A stretch of 28,088 nucleotides of DNA from Isohypsibius dastychi (Eukaryota; Tardigrada; Eutardigrada; Parachela; Isohypsibiidae): NCBI GenBank assembly GCA_034696485.1, contig JAQIWT010000214.1:1-28088 (forward strand). Reading direction: 5' to 3'. Positions 1 through 10,137 of this stretch are shown one piece after another; the stretch's first letter is position 1, and every line of letters starts with the position of its first letter. The notes below the pieces were generated by a model that saw only the letters and a list, made by a program, of their open reading frames with translations, made no database searches and was not told the origin of the DNA. A program made the translations under genes and the position numbers.

Positions 1-480
1 CTTTACAATGACCGAAAGGACTGCGGTTTCTCAAAAGCGGCTTACCTAAGCTCAGGATCATATCACACGGCACAGTACACACTCTAAGCGTTGGCAAAAA
101 ATGACCTATAGTATAGTACTGTGAGCGATTCGGATGAATTTCAGCGTACATAGTCGATCTGTGCGATTTAATTCGTTCCGGCTCATAGCTTGAGATGGGT
201 CGATTTGGCTCAAGACTCGTAGACATGATGCAAGCTCTCTCCGTGTGGTTTGGTCCACATCTCGTGTGAGCCATTTCCAAACAGCGTGAACATCCTGATT
301 TTTTCTTTTCAAGCACTGGAGGTTCGTCGAGAGGTTCGTCTAGAATCCAGTGCGCTCCAGCAACCATGGGGGGGGGGGGCACATACACAACTTCTGAAAG
401 AGTTCTGTTGTTATCTTTCGTTGTCGTCAAGTAAAAGCTTGGGCTAGATTACAACCATCTTCGTTTTTGCTGTTTCTTAG
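1..480. other. Region upstream of first calpain exon, no gene seen
   Basis: No exon can be supported here. It ends at the TTCTTAG acceptor of the calpain exon at 481, so it is probably intron or flank. It should be where the calpain exon with the catalytic His (a GHAY-type motif) lies, because nearby introns are short, but I could not find that motif in any frame. It contains a run of 12 G at 368-379. Confidence 0.4.
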
Positions 481-3114
481 GTGAAACAGAAGAATGGTCT
501 GAAACACGAGTGCATACGCATAAGAGATCCTGTCGGCACCGCTACGGAATGTGAATGGAATAAAGAGTTCAGTGACAGGTGGGACAGTGCCTCTCTAGTT
601 CCAGATCCCGATGTGTTCCCTTAAACAAAATGATTCTGGACTGAAACTCATTCAAAAAAGATAGTCACACTCGCAAGTTCAGGGAGCGTAATCACAAAAT
701 TTGTTTTTTCAGTTTGTGACCTTTTTCAGCGATGTTATTTGGAAGGAAATTGATGAAATGCACCGCAGAAAGAGTCTTGACCATAAAATCGATGAAGGCG
801 ACGGAGAAGCATGGTAAATATACTATCATTTCAGAGTGAACCATTTTCATTTTTCACGTGGCATTGTAGGATGCGGTACACCGATTTTTTGCGGTGGTTC
901 AACAGGATGGAGATCTGTCACATTGCCCTTGATCCATGGATTGACTCAGCATCTAGTAAGACGGCGCAAACATACACTACTAATCTTCTTATAAACATCC
1001 ACGTAATCAGCACGAGGAGATTCTTCGTGGCGTTCATTCGTTTATCACGGAATATGGACCAAAGGAATGCCTGATCCATCGCAAAAGCCAAGTAAGGCAT
1101 AGTAAACTGGTCTCGATATAAACCATTTGTTGATTTCGTGCCATACTTTGCGGTTACTTTCGTGGTCTTTTGAAAGGTCACAAACGTGTGATACTTAACC
1201 GGGTTAGGTTGAGTGGAAAATGGCCTTAACTACTCAGTTTTGAACTTTTTTTGTTGAAACCTCTGAAACTTCCATAGGGTGGGGTGGGGGTGGCGGCATG
1301 AGGTCATGCTCTGAAAAGCTGCAAACCATTTCTTGATGGAATCAGTCGTTCGAAATCAACTGCCTGAATATCGAGTAGAGTGCTTGGCCTTCGGCTGGAC
1401 TTAATACCAGTTGTTTTTATCAGGCTTGGTTTACGACTATCCTCAGTATGAAGTCACTATAACAGAAGCCAACAAGGACACAAATTCAGCGACCCTGGTG
1501 GCATGTCTGTCCCAGAGTCTACACAGTCACGGAGAACTTGTCGGTTCCGGAAAAAACATGGCACTACTCTTGGTCAAGGTAAGAAATGTCTTTAAACCGG
1601 CAGGAATAGTAATTGCCACTTATTAACGATGCCACGATCTAACGGTGTTTATCGAGAACCATAATCCTAGTTTGTGTGGTTCAGACGCCATCTTGAACCT
1701 CGTTCCATCCCAGATGATAGTGAAATTCTTGTTTTAGCCTCCTGCTACTGATCGATCATTTCCACTGCGTGAGTATTCACCCACGGCCACAAATTGTATC
1801 TGAGTGAGGCCAACTTTGGTTCTTTGCTTTGGCAGCTTCTAACCCATGGAAAGTAAACACCTACCAAGAGATGGCGCGGGAAGAATTCAGTACCCACGAA
1901 CGTGGTTATTCTTGGAAGCTCCCAGTTGGGCGATATGTCATCATTCCCTACAGAAACAAGAACGACGAGGACCGCAACTATCTCTTGCGGATATTCTGCC
2001 AGACTGGAAGTGTTGCAAGGTTCGTGCACCTCAACAAGTTCACTTTCTGAAATTCATTGCTAATTTTTGTATTACAGAGATGTCGCTGATGTTTTTTTCA
2101 ACCTCAATGACTTTGAGAATGTTTATGAGGTGAGTTGAACATCGCTTTATGATTTGTTGACAGCACTGAGGTATGCATCTGATTATAGGAGGAGCTACTC
2201 ACTAAGGAACTTCCAGAGGATATCAAGAAGATTTTCGTTAGTGACGGCGTTGATCGGCCAGCTTTTAAATCCGTATTCGATGCTTTTTTCAAACCAAGTC
2301 AGTATATCATTATTGGTTGGGTCAAATAACCCGAATCTTTTCTTCTCTTTAGGCTTCCCATTTCCTGGCTTTTCAGCAAGTACACGGCTTAGCATGTTTC
2401 TGTTCGCCGACTTAGATGACAACTACGTGATTACCAGCAAAGAGTTCAAGTCTATCTGGTTTAGGCTCCAAGAATGGGAGGTATGTGTAATGTGGTCCAG
2501 TTGGGCGGGGGGGGGGGGGGGGGGTCCTTTTATGACAGTCTTTTCAGAGACAGAGACAGGTAAATCGTGGAATTGGTCAAAATCGTTTTAAGATCCTTTC
2601 GAACTCGGTAGGCTGTATTTGGACGTTTCTCAAGAAAAGACCGGCAACACGGCTACATCTTTGGACCAGAATTAAAGTCCGTGCTGCAGGAATGTGGTAA
2701 ATCACAGTTGTTTATGAATTCACATTCCAATTGAAACTTTCTCTGTAAGGTTATGGGATTAAGAACACATTACTGAAAGTTCTCAAAGATTGCGGGAGTG
2801 AAGATGATGAGACGATCACATTTGACGCGTTCGTGTCCTGCACAATTCGACTCCTACGCTTGCGACGTACGTATGAATGCAACATTCTTGTCGTACTGTT
2901 TTAATTCTATCTTTCTCAGGAGAGTTTTGTATTAGAACTGGTTTGAATAAAGGTACCATTGAGGGCACAAGGGCTACTTGAATCAATGTCAAAACGGTTC
3001 TATATAGGCAACTACAGTTCAGTGCGGAACGAGCAAGAGGAAGCTAGACCTGGAGTGGAAACAACACTTTACGAGCATCACATGATTAAAAACATGGAAC
3101 TGATGGGGAAATAG
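481..3114 (+). CDS. Calpain-like cysteine protease, 3' part, catalytic Asn replaced
   Basis: Exons: 481-578, 730-813, 870-955, 1424-1578, 1738-1768, 1836-2019, 2078-2129, 2189-2297, 2353-2480, 2612-2696, 2750-2866, 2920-2952, 3008-3114; phases agree throughout. The first three exons encode the end of the calpain protease core (IRIRDPVG, EFSDSDVIW, DGEAWMRYTDFLRWFNRMEI). Next comes the C2-like domain (YPQYEVTITEANKDT, then SWKLPVGRYVIIP). A penta-EF-hand domain follows: its first loop, DLDDNYVITSKE, keeps canonical Ca2+ ligands, while the second, KDRQHGYIFGPE, lacks acids at positions 1 and 3. Active calpains have Asn in a conserved NPWG; here it reads DPVG, so the catalytic Asn is Asp and the Trp is Val. 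The WxxG/AGG segment expected between 955 and 1424 is absent. The exons with the catalytic Cys and His are not in the window. It is probably a cytoplasmic, Ca2+-binding, non-proteolytic calpain homologue or a decaying copy. Start unknown; the last two exons are less certain. Confidence 0.85.
2507..2524 (+). repeat. Run of 18 G in a calpain intron
   Basis: An uninterrupted run of 18 G lies 26 bases after the donor of the 2481-2611 intron. Such runs can form G-quadruplexes and are prone to slippage and assembly length error. The flanking exons join in frame without it. Confidence 0.9.
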
Positions 3115-3149
3115 CTCCTTATTCAAAGTGATCTCCTTCGCATCGCTTC

Positions 3150-3155
3150 TTTATT
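3150..3155 (-). promoter_or_regulatory. Candidate polyadenylation signal of the lipocalin gene
   Basis: AATAAA on the minus strand, about 95 bases past the lipocalin stop codon. It lies in the 135-bp space between the convergent calpain and lipocalin stop codons. Confidence 0.45.
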
Positions 3156-3249
3156 CCTGATGTCTCGTTTTCAGATTTTTGATTTCTTTGTTGCCGATTT
3201 ATGCGATAGAGAATCTTGTTGAGAACATTCTTCTTATTCGTTAAGCAGT

Positions 3250-4140
3250 TTAATAGTTGACACAGTTTGCTTGAACCATAGGGTTGTACAAAGAGCTATC
3301 AACTCCAGCCTTGGCAAGTGCGCGGTTAATGGTGGCCTCAACATCATTGGAGAAACCAGCGGGAGTTCGGCTCAGTACCCATGAGAAGACTGCAAAAAAA
3401 GTAAATCATTGAGCAATCCAAGTATCTTTGCTTCAAGTCTCTTATCTTACCGGTGTGGGCAAGTCCACCAGCAACATTGTGGCATCCCCAGACCTAGCAC
3501 AATGAATATTCTTGTCAGATAAGAAGGTCATTGTAAAGAGTTATGTAACTTACAATAGAAAATCCGGTGTAATCAGTTTCGATGACCCTGAAATGAACAA
3601 ACTTATATCACAGTGGTTTTCCTCTGAATATCCAAAACGCACCAGTAGTTTCCGGCGGTGGTTGGCGGAGGGATATCGAATTTGACCAAAAGTTTGGCGG
3701 GCTCGGCTGGGTTTGGTGCATAGGCTACTCCGGTCTTGTTGGACAAAACTCGGCTGAAAATGAGAAGAATGTAACTCATTGTTGATACGAGTGCAGTTCA
3801 ATTCATACTTTCGGCCACTCTTGTCAAAGACGGTACCGGAGTTGTTAACTCGGATTTGTCCATTGGGCAGCAGAGTGTAGTTGGAGCTCGAGCAGTTCAC
3901 TCCTTGTTCGTAAAGGGTGAAATAGCTGCGGATTTCATACCATCGTCCAACATACTGTCAGACCCAAACAACTGGATTATTGCCATGTCTTTAAGAATAA
4001 AACCAGCTCGAGCTTACTTTACTGGCATCGAGGGAATCTTTGACGGTCACCACTGGGCATCTGCCGGGGACAATGGCGGCGTTGATGGCAACTACGACAC
4101 AGGCCAACGTAGCGAGGACGAGGGTGGTTCGGGATTGCAT
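3250..4140 (-). CDS. Secreted lipocalin, apolipoprotein-D-like
   Basis: Six exons in gene order: 4018-4140, 3809-3954, 3643-3753, 3554-3587, 3451-3493, 3250-3389. They join to an intact 198-residue protein, the usual size for an ApoD-type lipocalin. Residues 1 to about 22 are a signal peptide (hydrophobic TLVLATLACVVVAI). The lipocalin GxW signature appears as YVGRWYEIRSY from residue 42. It is followed by EQGVNCSSSNYTLLPNGQ, then NPAEPAKLLVKF, AGNYWVIETDY and FSIVWGC, all characteristic of the ApoD/Lazarillo group. Several Cys (28, 62, and those in GCHN and ANCVNY) can form the fold's disulfides. It should be secreted and bind a small hydrophobic ligand such as a lipid, retinoid or pigment; the ligand cannot be told from sequence. 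Start chosen as the first ATG before the signal peptide. A TATA-like box lies upstream, and the gene converges on the calpain. Confidence 0.93.
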
Positions 4141-4209
4141 TTTGAAAGCCGGGTATTTCAGTTTACTAGAAAAGATGAAAGTGCTGAAATTCGTCTAGCT
4201 GACAGACGC

Positions 4210-4217
4210 CTTTTATA
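4210..4217 (-). promoter_or_regulatory. TATA box of the lipocalin gene
   Basis: TATAAAAG on the minus strand, 70 bases before the lipocalin ATG. That position suits a core promoter with a short 5' leader starting near 4180. Confidence 0.6.
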
Positions 4218-5218
4218 ATCCGGTTTCTACGATGTCACCTTGTTATCCATAATGCGGACATTTGAGTGCGAATCTTATCGAAGGAGAGTTATGAAACAAT
4301 GTATGCGCATTATTATGAGTTGGGAATTCTACGTGTTCTAGTGGCCTTTGACATATTTTGCGAACAACATGTACCGGCAGTGTTTGAGCGACCTGGATAA
4401 CAATAACGGGAAAACCTGATTGGCTTTACAGACTCACCTGTTGTGGATTATCAAGCGACGTTTTGGTGATATTGTGGTGAGAACCATTGTTGAACCACAG
4501 ACGATTCAAACTCCATTCAGAGTCTTCAAACTCAGGCAACACATCAGTCAGTTTTGCACGTGCAAGCCCCGCAGCTTTCTTGGGAACAAGTCGAGTGATT
4601 TCGCGCACCCTTATTGTACAAAAGCTGCATTTCGTTCGCTTCCGAAACAACAAATAGTTTCGATTTATCAGCAGTGAGCTGAGCTGTCAGTTTGCATTTA
4701 AAGTATTCGACCAAAATACCATAAAAAAGTAGATCGAATTTATCGCATCTAAAGCTTTTGTATTCTTGATTTCTTGCGATTCTGAACTTGAAGGCTGTTT
4801 TTTAGATCAAGTTCAAATCGCTGTGTGCGGATTATTTTGGATAGATGGGGCCTGGAAACCTATACAGTACAACTCCTCTCATATAATCATATAACGGGAA
4901 GCTATTATTCTGCGGAAGACCCTTCGGCAACCTTCCGCAATCTGTCTCACGAGCATCTGGCCGGGGGACGCCCGACGGTAATTCGGATAGTTTCCAGGTG
5001 CAAGAATGACAGGCTTTAACTTTGTCACTGGGGTCAACTTAAGATTCTGGTTTATGCGTCACAATTGCTCTGCCTTTTCGAGAGTGGAAAGTAGTCGTTC
5101 CAGTGCAGGGTGCTATAATGATTGGCTAAGTCATAACCAAAAGAAGCTCGAAAATAATCCAGAGACCTTTGTTCCAGTAGAAGCAGTGCTTTGACGGACT
5201 TATACACGTTGAAGTAGG
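4218..5218. other. Intergenic, 1 kb, no supported gene
   Basis: Between the lipocalin promoter and the GPCR stop. A 75-codon minus-strand frame at 4426-4653 and overlapping plus-strand frames are open, but none shows a motif, signal peptide or good splice context. I see no RNA gene or repeat. Confidence 0.5.
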
Positions 5219-6467
5219 TTAGTACTGGTCACAAATCGACCGATTAGGTGCATCACCTCCAATGGAATGAAGTGAGATATCAACGTTTTGAGTCAGAGTG
5301 AGAGTCCGACTATTACTATGTCTGCTTGGAATGTCCGAGACTGGGCCGTGCTGCGAGTTGCGGATGAAGAGCTTTCTGACACTGGTTCGAATGTCGTCAC
5401 TACCAATGTGGAATAGAAACGGATTCAGAGTTGACATCAAATAGGCTAACCAATAGGTAGCGACATAGAACTGTGGATTATCGTAACCATAGCTGAATGC
5501 CAGAACCTGTAACCAAACAAGTCAGATGATTTCCAGCATTCTCATCATTTCCGTAAAAAGTATTTTACCAAATAAGTCCATGGCGTACTCCAACATATGA
5601 TCAATGAAACGAAAAGTAGCGTCAGCAATATGAATACTTTGCGCTCTTTTCGATATCGACGCTCCTTGCTGTTCATTTTGACCAAGCCCCTGACCGTAAC
5701 CCTTTCAGCTACGGCCGCTGCATGAATCTGATGATGTCGACGGCAGGTCATTCGACCAAACATAGCTAGTGTCAGAACATAGGCTAACACCGCAAGAATG
5801 GTTGGAACCCACATGGTAAAAATAAGTCCATAGAGTGAGCTTGTCCATTCCGGTTCAGCTGAAATCTCCCTGCAACACAAAACCTACAAATCCCAAACCG
5901 GCCAACAAACTGTTTTCCCCACCAACTACAAACATATGGGTTGGTCACATTGGAGTACATGCGATTGTAGAACATCCCTGGACCAAAACCGAGGTTCGTA
6001 TAAATCCAAGTAAGGATGATCACGACGGTGACCTTTCTACAGCTGTTGTGTTCCCGATAGCTAACCGGTGCTGAAACAGCCCATAGCCTATCCAACGCTG
6101 TGACAGCCAGCCCCATCAGACTTTCGGAGGTTGACAGGTTATCGAAATAAGTGAAAAAAGTGCACTGACGATATCCAAATGGCCAGTATCCAAAATACGT
6201 ACTGGCTGCATAATGCGGCATGGCAATCGATCCGGCTATGAAATCACTGACTGCCAGATTTAGCAGGTAGAGATTGAATGGTTCGTGCAGCAAACGTCTA
6301 TGGTTCTCAATGAAGCAAATTATGATGACACCATTGGAAATGACAGTCACGGCAATCATGAATGCTAGAGCGGTCATGGTGAGCCATCCAGCTTTTGGTG
6401 TATTAAAAATGTTTTCTGTTGTCGAATTCATGGAATGCAAAGTCAGGTTCTCCGAAGCGACACTCAT
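5219..6467 (-). CDS. Rhodopsin-family GPCR, amine/muscarinic-like orphan
   Basis: Three exons in gene order: 5923-6467, 5569-5869, 5219-5506, joining to 377 residues. Seven hydrophobic segments are visible with class A landmarks: ISNGVI in TM1 (Asn45), LAVSD in TM2 (Asp75), Cys102 before TM3 and Cys180 in loop 2 for the disulfide, ALDRLWAV at the end of TM3, FVSLIICWSTPW in TM6, and STLNPFLF in TM7. The N-terminus carries possible N-glycosylation sites (NLT, NST). Loop 3 is short and basic (KERRYRKERK). The DRY motif reads DRL and NPxxY reads NPFLF, so signalling may differ from textbook amine receptors. Ligand unknown; there is no clear TM3 amine-binding Asp. The donor at 5922 (GTGGGG) is weak, but it gives the right phase and a 53-bp intron. 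Start is the first ATG before the glycosylation sites. Confidence 0.88.
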
Positions 6468-6499
6468 TTTCAAAATAATAAAAAGGCCTGGTATAAACT

Positions 6500-7615
6500 G
6501 CGGGTATTAAAACGAGAAGTCGAACGGTGCCTCAAAGGTGCCACATATAAGGTTTCATAATGCTACTCTCGGATATTGCAGATGACGTTTTCCGGCAGCA
6601 AAAAGGTTGAGCTGATTCAGAGGAACTGAAGATGTCTCTCTTGAGACCAGAGCCCTGCAGGGGGAAATGCATAACTGTCGAGTAACCCGAATGAGATAAT
6701 GGACGTTTTTGTCAAAGCGCACCGTCGCCCCAGATTAAAAACATGGACACAACACAATTACCATTACAAAATGGATTGAGATCAAAACATGCGTTCCAAA
6801 GGGAATTCGTGGCCAACGCAATAGTTCCTGACCTTGTCTTAAATGTTAAATTATGCAGATCCGCCAAAAATACCCCCATGCCAAGAACAAGCATTTCCAA
6901 TATATCAATCCAAACCTTGAGAACAGCGCATTTGCAAAAGTCGAACTGATTGAGGCGAACACTAGGATGAAAAACGTTCTCCTTTGGCCTGCTGTGTAAA
7001 TGTCAGGTTTATGCTGGTGATAATGGGTTTACCTTTCAAATGGACAGAAAAAAACCGGGATTATGGTTTTTTACTTCGATGCAATTAGTGCCAACAGTGG
7101 CTCATCAGGGGGCTAGACGCGCTTAAAAGTGATACTGAATGCCTGTTTTCAAAAAATCTGTCTTAGTAGTTTTGTCATCCAGACACGTTTTCCAGTTGCA
7201 AAAATTTTTTCAGTGGCTGAGGCAATCAGCTGATCAAATTCATCAGATACTTGGCACTGCTTCATAGGGTCACATCCACACCACCGTGTGCGTGCTGTCC
7301 GACATATTTCTGATCTATCTTGATTGGCTAATCAAACAGATGATACTTCCACCAGGATGCGCATTGTGGCATCCTGACTACCGTAACGGCATACTGGCTG
7401 ATGAATATTCCAAAATTATCGCACTACTGAAAGAAGCCAGGAAAACTATGAGCGAGAAGTTCCGAAGGCTTCATTTTCTTTCAAGTAGTACAGTATACGT
7501 TGCAATTCATTTTCAGGCCAGGACACCGCTTGCTGTTCTTCTTGACATAGTGTTTAAACATGGTTATCAGATTACTAGAAAACGATCGTGAAAAACTTTC
7601 ATATTGCTGGTTTAC
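6500..7615. other. Intergenic, about 1.1 kb, one weak open frame
   Basis: Lies upstream of the GPCR and downstream of the CBM14 gene. A plus-strand frame at 7286-7591 stays open for 101 codons, with a plausible-looking stretch around GCALWHPDYRNGILADEYSK. I recognise no family and see no matching exons around it. Nothing else is supported. Confidence 0.4.
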
Positions 7616-9154
7616 CTACGCAACCCACAACGATCGGACAAAACTCTCTAAATTCTGGCGACCCGTTTGGTTGAGAGGGTTTTCCGTTAGACTACGGCGC
7701 GAGCCGAATCTTCCACCAACAACAATTCTCCCCACCGTTGTTGTTTCAGCTGACTCGTCAGCCTCAACAGGGTCCATCAGGAAACCCGTGCTAAGTTGCA
7801 GGTCTGGAACCTCAGTAACCACAACTGGCGTCGGCGAAGGTTTTGTCCCCAGCAGAGTGCTCAACGTCTGCATTCTGGTGTTCCCTGGTTGTCGGTGTCT
7901 TTGTACAGAGCTGCGGTGACTCAGTGTTGTGTTACCGCTAGGAACGCGCGAGCGGCTTGGTGAAAAGGTCACGTTTAAGAGCGAAGGTTCGTCATTCGTG
8001 CTCATAACCGATACGTTGCTTCTGAGTGGGCCAGTCACTCGGTGCTTCATTTTGCCATACAGCAGTCTTGTAATGCCTGGCTTTCTTGTAGTACCAGCCT
8101 CGGCTGTTCTTGGTTTCGACGTGGTGACTGGTTGCTGAATTATAGTCCGCGCAGTGACGTTCGTGAAGAAAACAATAGACTCTTGTGGTTGGTGAGACTG
8201 CTCAACTTCATCGCGTGGTTTATTCTATAAAACAATGTTAGCAAAATGGTGAAGTTGCGAGAAATTTTCCTGAGATGACTTACTGGGACAAGTTTTTCAG
8301 CCAGCTCGGTTTGGTTCTGGGCTGTGTCTTCCATGATTCCAAAAAAATCACTCTGATCGTTATGCAATCTCCCGACATTGCGGAATGATGGTGAAGGTGC
8401 TGGTCCAGATGTTATACGAACGGATATAATTGGACGCGGGGTTGCAGCTGACCTTGTCGGACCAGGCGCACCTCCATCATCGAGAAGTAACATGTTGTGG
8501 TCGTAGATCCTCGGGTTTGAGTATTCCCAGAACGACACAGTTCTATGCAACAAAAGGATCAGTTTCTGCCATCGAACATTTTTAAAAGTTTTTACTTCGA
8601 GCAGTCAACGTTGTACCACCAATCACAAACCAGCGCAACCTGGTTAAAAATTGTCCGGTTGGGACAGAGATACGAGAACATTCTGCCGTCTGGATGACAC
8701 TGCCTGAACACCTGGCATCCTGAAACAAGTAGTAATTCGTTGTTGGATCGGAAACTGGTTTCAAAGGTCATGGTCTGCGGTTACACTATTCTTACATAAG
8801 CGACTTACCTGTTTCGGGGTCGGCATAAAATCCGCTACCGCTGACCTCGTCACAAGAAAAAGACGTTTGTGGAATTCTAGATAACGCCGGATAGGAAGTT
8901 CCGTGAACGGCATTTCGGATGACAGAGTGGATCTGAGGAACGGTCAGCGTTCCTGGCGGTCGCAGCTGCGCTAGAGCCTGTGATGCTGTTAATAATCGAG
9001 CATTTTGTGCAAAGGCGATCTGGATCACAACCTGGAATCAAATCAAAAATTATGATTTTGTGAACAGGATGGGTCAATGAACGGAGGTTACCGTTGATAA
9101 CGATAGAAAAGTAAGCAAGGGAAAGTGACTTGCGTACAACGTCTGTCCGAACAT
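7616..9154 (-). CDS. Secreted protein with one CBM14 chitin-binding domain (CPAP1-like)
   Basis: Five exons in gene order: 9092-9154, 8809-9031, 8596-8719, 8284-8542, 7616-8224, giving 425 residues in one frame. Residues 1 to about 30 form a signal peptide (FPLLTFLSLSTVVIQIAFA). The type-2 chitin-binding (peritrophin-A) domain spans roughly residues 81-136. Its six canonical cysteines are at 81, 97, 103, 114, 127 and 135, with the aromatic-rich GCQVFRQCHPDGRM and LVCDWWYNVDCS. The remaining 290 residues are low-complexity, rich in Ser, Thr, Pro and Arg, and look disordered. One CBM14 domain plus a long unstructured tail resembles the arthropod CPAP1 class of cuticle proteins, so binding to chitin in cuticle or gut lining is likely. 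It is divergent from IFT122 across about 1 kb. Confidence 0.92.
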
Positions 9155-9454
9155 TTTTTTCAACACGCTGTTTTGATGAATAAATGACGGTTGTTGCTCT
9201 TATTCATCGGCATCGTGCAAAACGATCGCTTGAAGAGCAGGGATTGAGATCGAGATGTATTGTCATCCTTCCAAAACTCATGTTTTGGACGAGAAAGCAG
9301 TGCTGAATGAGCCGTGAATGCCAGAATGGAACACGATGTTGTTTTTCATAACAGCCTCTATTGTCTCGACCACAACTGAGCGTCTTGATCTGTGTGATTC
9401 AATCATCTGTGTCAGCGTAGTCATCACGAAGGTATTGTGAAGGAGCTAAATCTG

Positions 9455-9900
9455 ATGTTAATCCGAAATACGACGCTTGTTGTTGTGGGACTTTGTGCGC
9501 CACTGTGCCAGTGGGGTAACGTAAGGATTTGCTCATCTACAAACTACAGGTATGTACCGAGCTACCAAACGCTTTTCAACACATGTTCTAACGTAGCTTT
9601 TAAAATACAGATGATTGTGGCTTTCAGGTTTGCAATTTGTGTCATATTCTCGGTGGACAGTATAGAGCTACAGAGAATTCTAGCTCGTGTCGAATGACCA
9701 AATTACCTCGTCGAGGAAATCCAGTTTTTGATGTATGGGAATCTCAAGATAGAATAAATAAATTATCTTGCGACCTCACAATACAGATGTCTACAGGAAT
9801 CACATCTTCACAGCAAAATCCAGAATGTTTTTTCTTAAAAAATGCCATCAAAATCAACTGTAGGGTCAGACTATTTTCGATGGTTCACTGGTCATTGTGA
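9455..9900 (+). CDS. Possible small cysteine-rich secreted protein
   Basis: Tentative two-exon model: 9455-9520 and 9628-9900, phase 0, 112 residues. Exon 1 gives a short hydrophobic leader (MLIRNTTLVVVGLCAPLC) that could act as a signal peptide. Exon 2 begins VCNLCHILGG and contains six cysteines across about 80 residues. An alternative reading uses another frame across exon 1 (9421-9504), encoding a cysteine cluster DACCCGTLC, and a donor at CCA|GTGGGG that also joins to 9628 in phase. Both cannot be right. No family is recognised. It could equally be 5' sequence of IFT122 or noncoding spacer. Confidence 0.3.
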
Positions 9901-10137
9901 TTACTAATCCGAAGCTAGAATTGTTCTACTGTGCTATCAGTCATAGCAGTTATTGATTTAGCTACTTTTCACTTCATGCTCATCGCACGCAGTTGCTTAC
10001 CTTTAGGATATCGATCGATGTTTGATGACAACCTGGTCTGCAGCTTGTTTCGCTGAACATCACAAACTCCTGATTCTGTTTACCATCCCGTTATATCGGA
10101 TTTTGTGCTATGTAAAACCGCATGTTTTTGGGCCAAA

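Noticed and set aside
1278-1310. Gly/Trp-rich stretch that might be the missing calpain WxxG/AGG exon.
   Set aside because: No donor gives the phase required by the flanking exons, and the sequence is a simple G-rich tract.
4426-4653. 75-codon minus-strand frame with a charged, plausible-looking composition.
   Set aside because: Plus-strand frames over the same bases are equally open and no family or partner exon was found.
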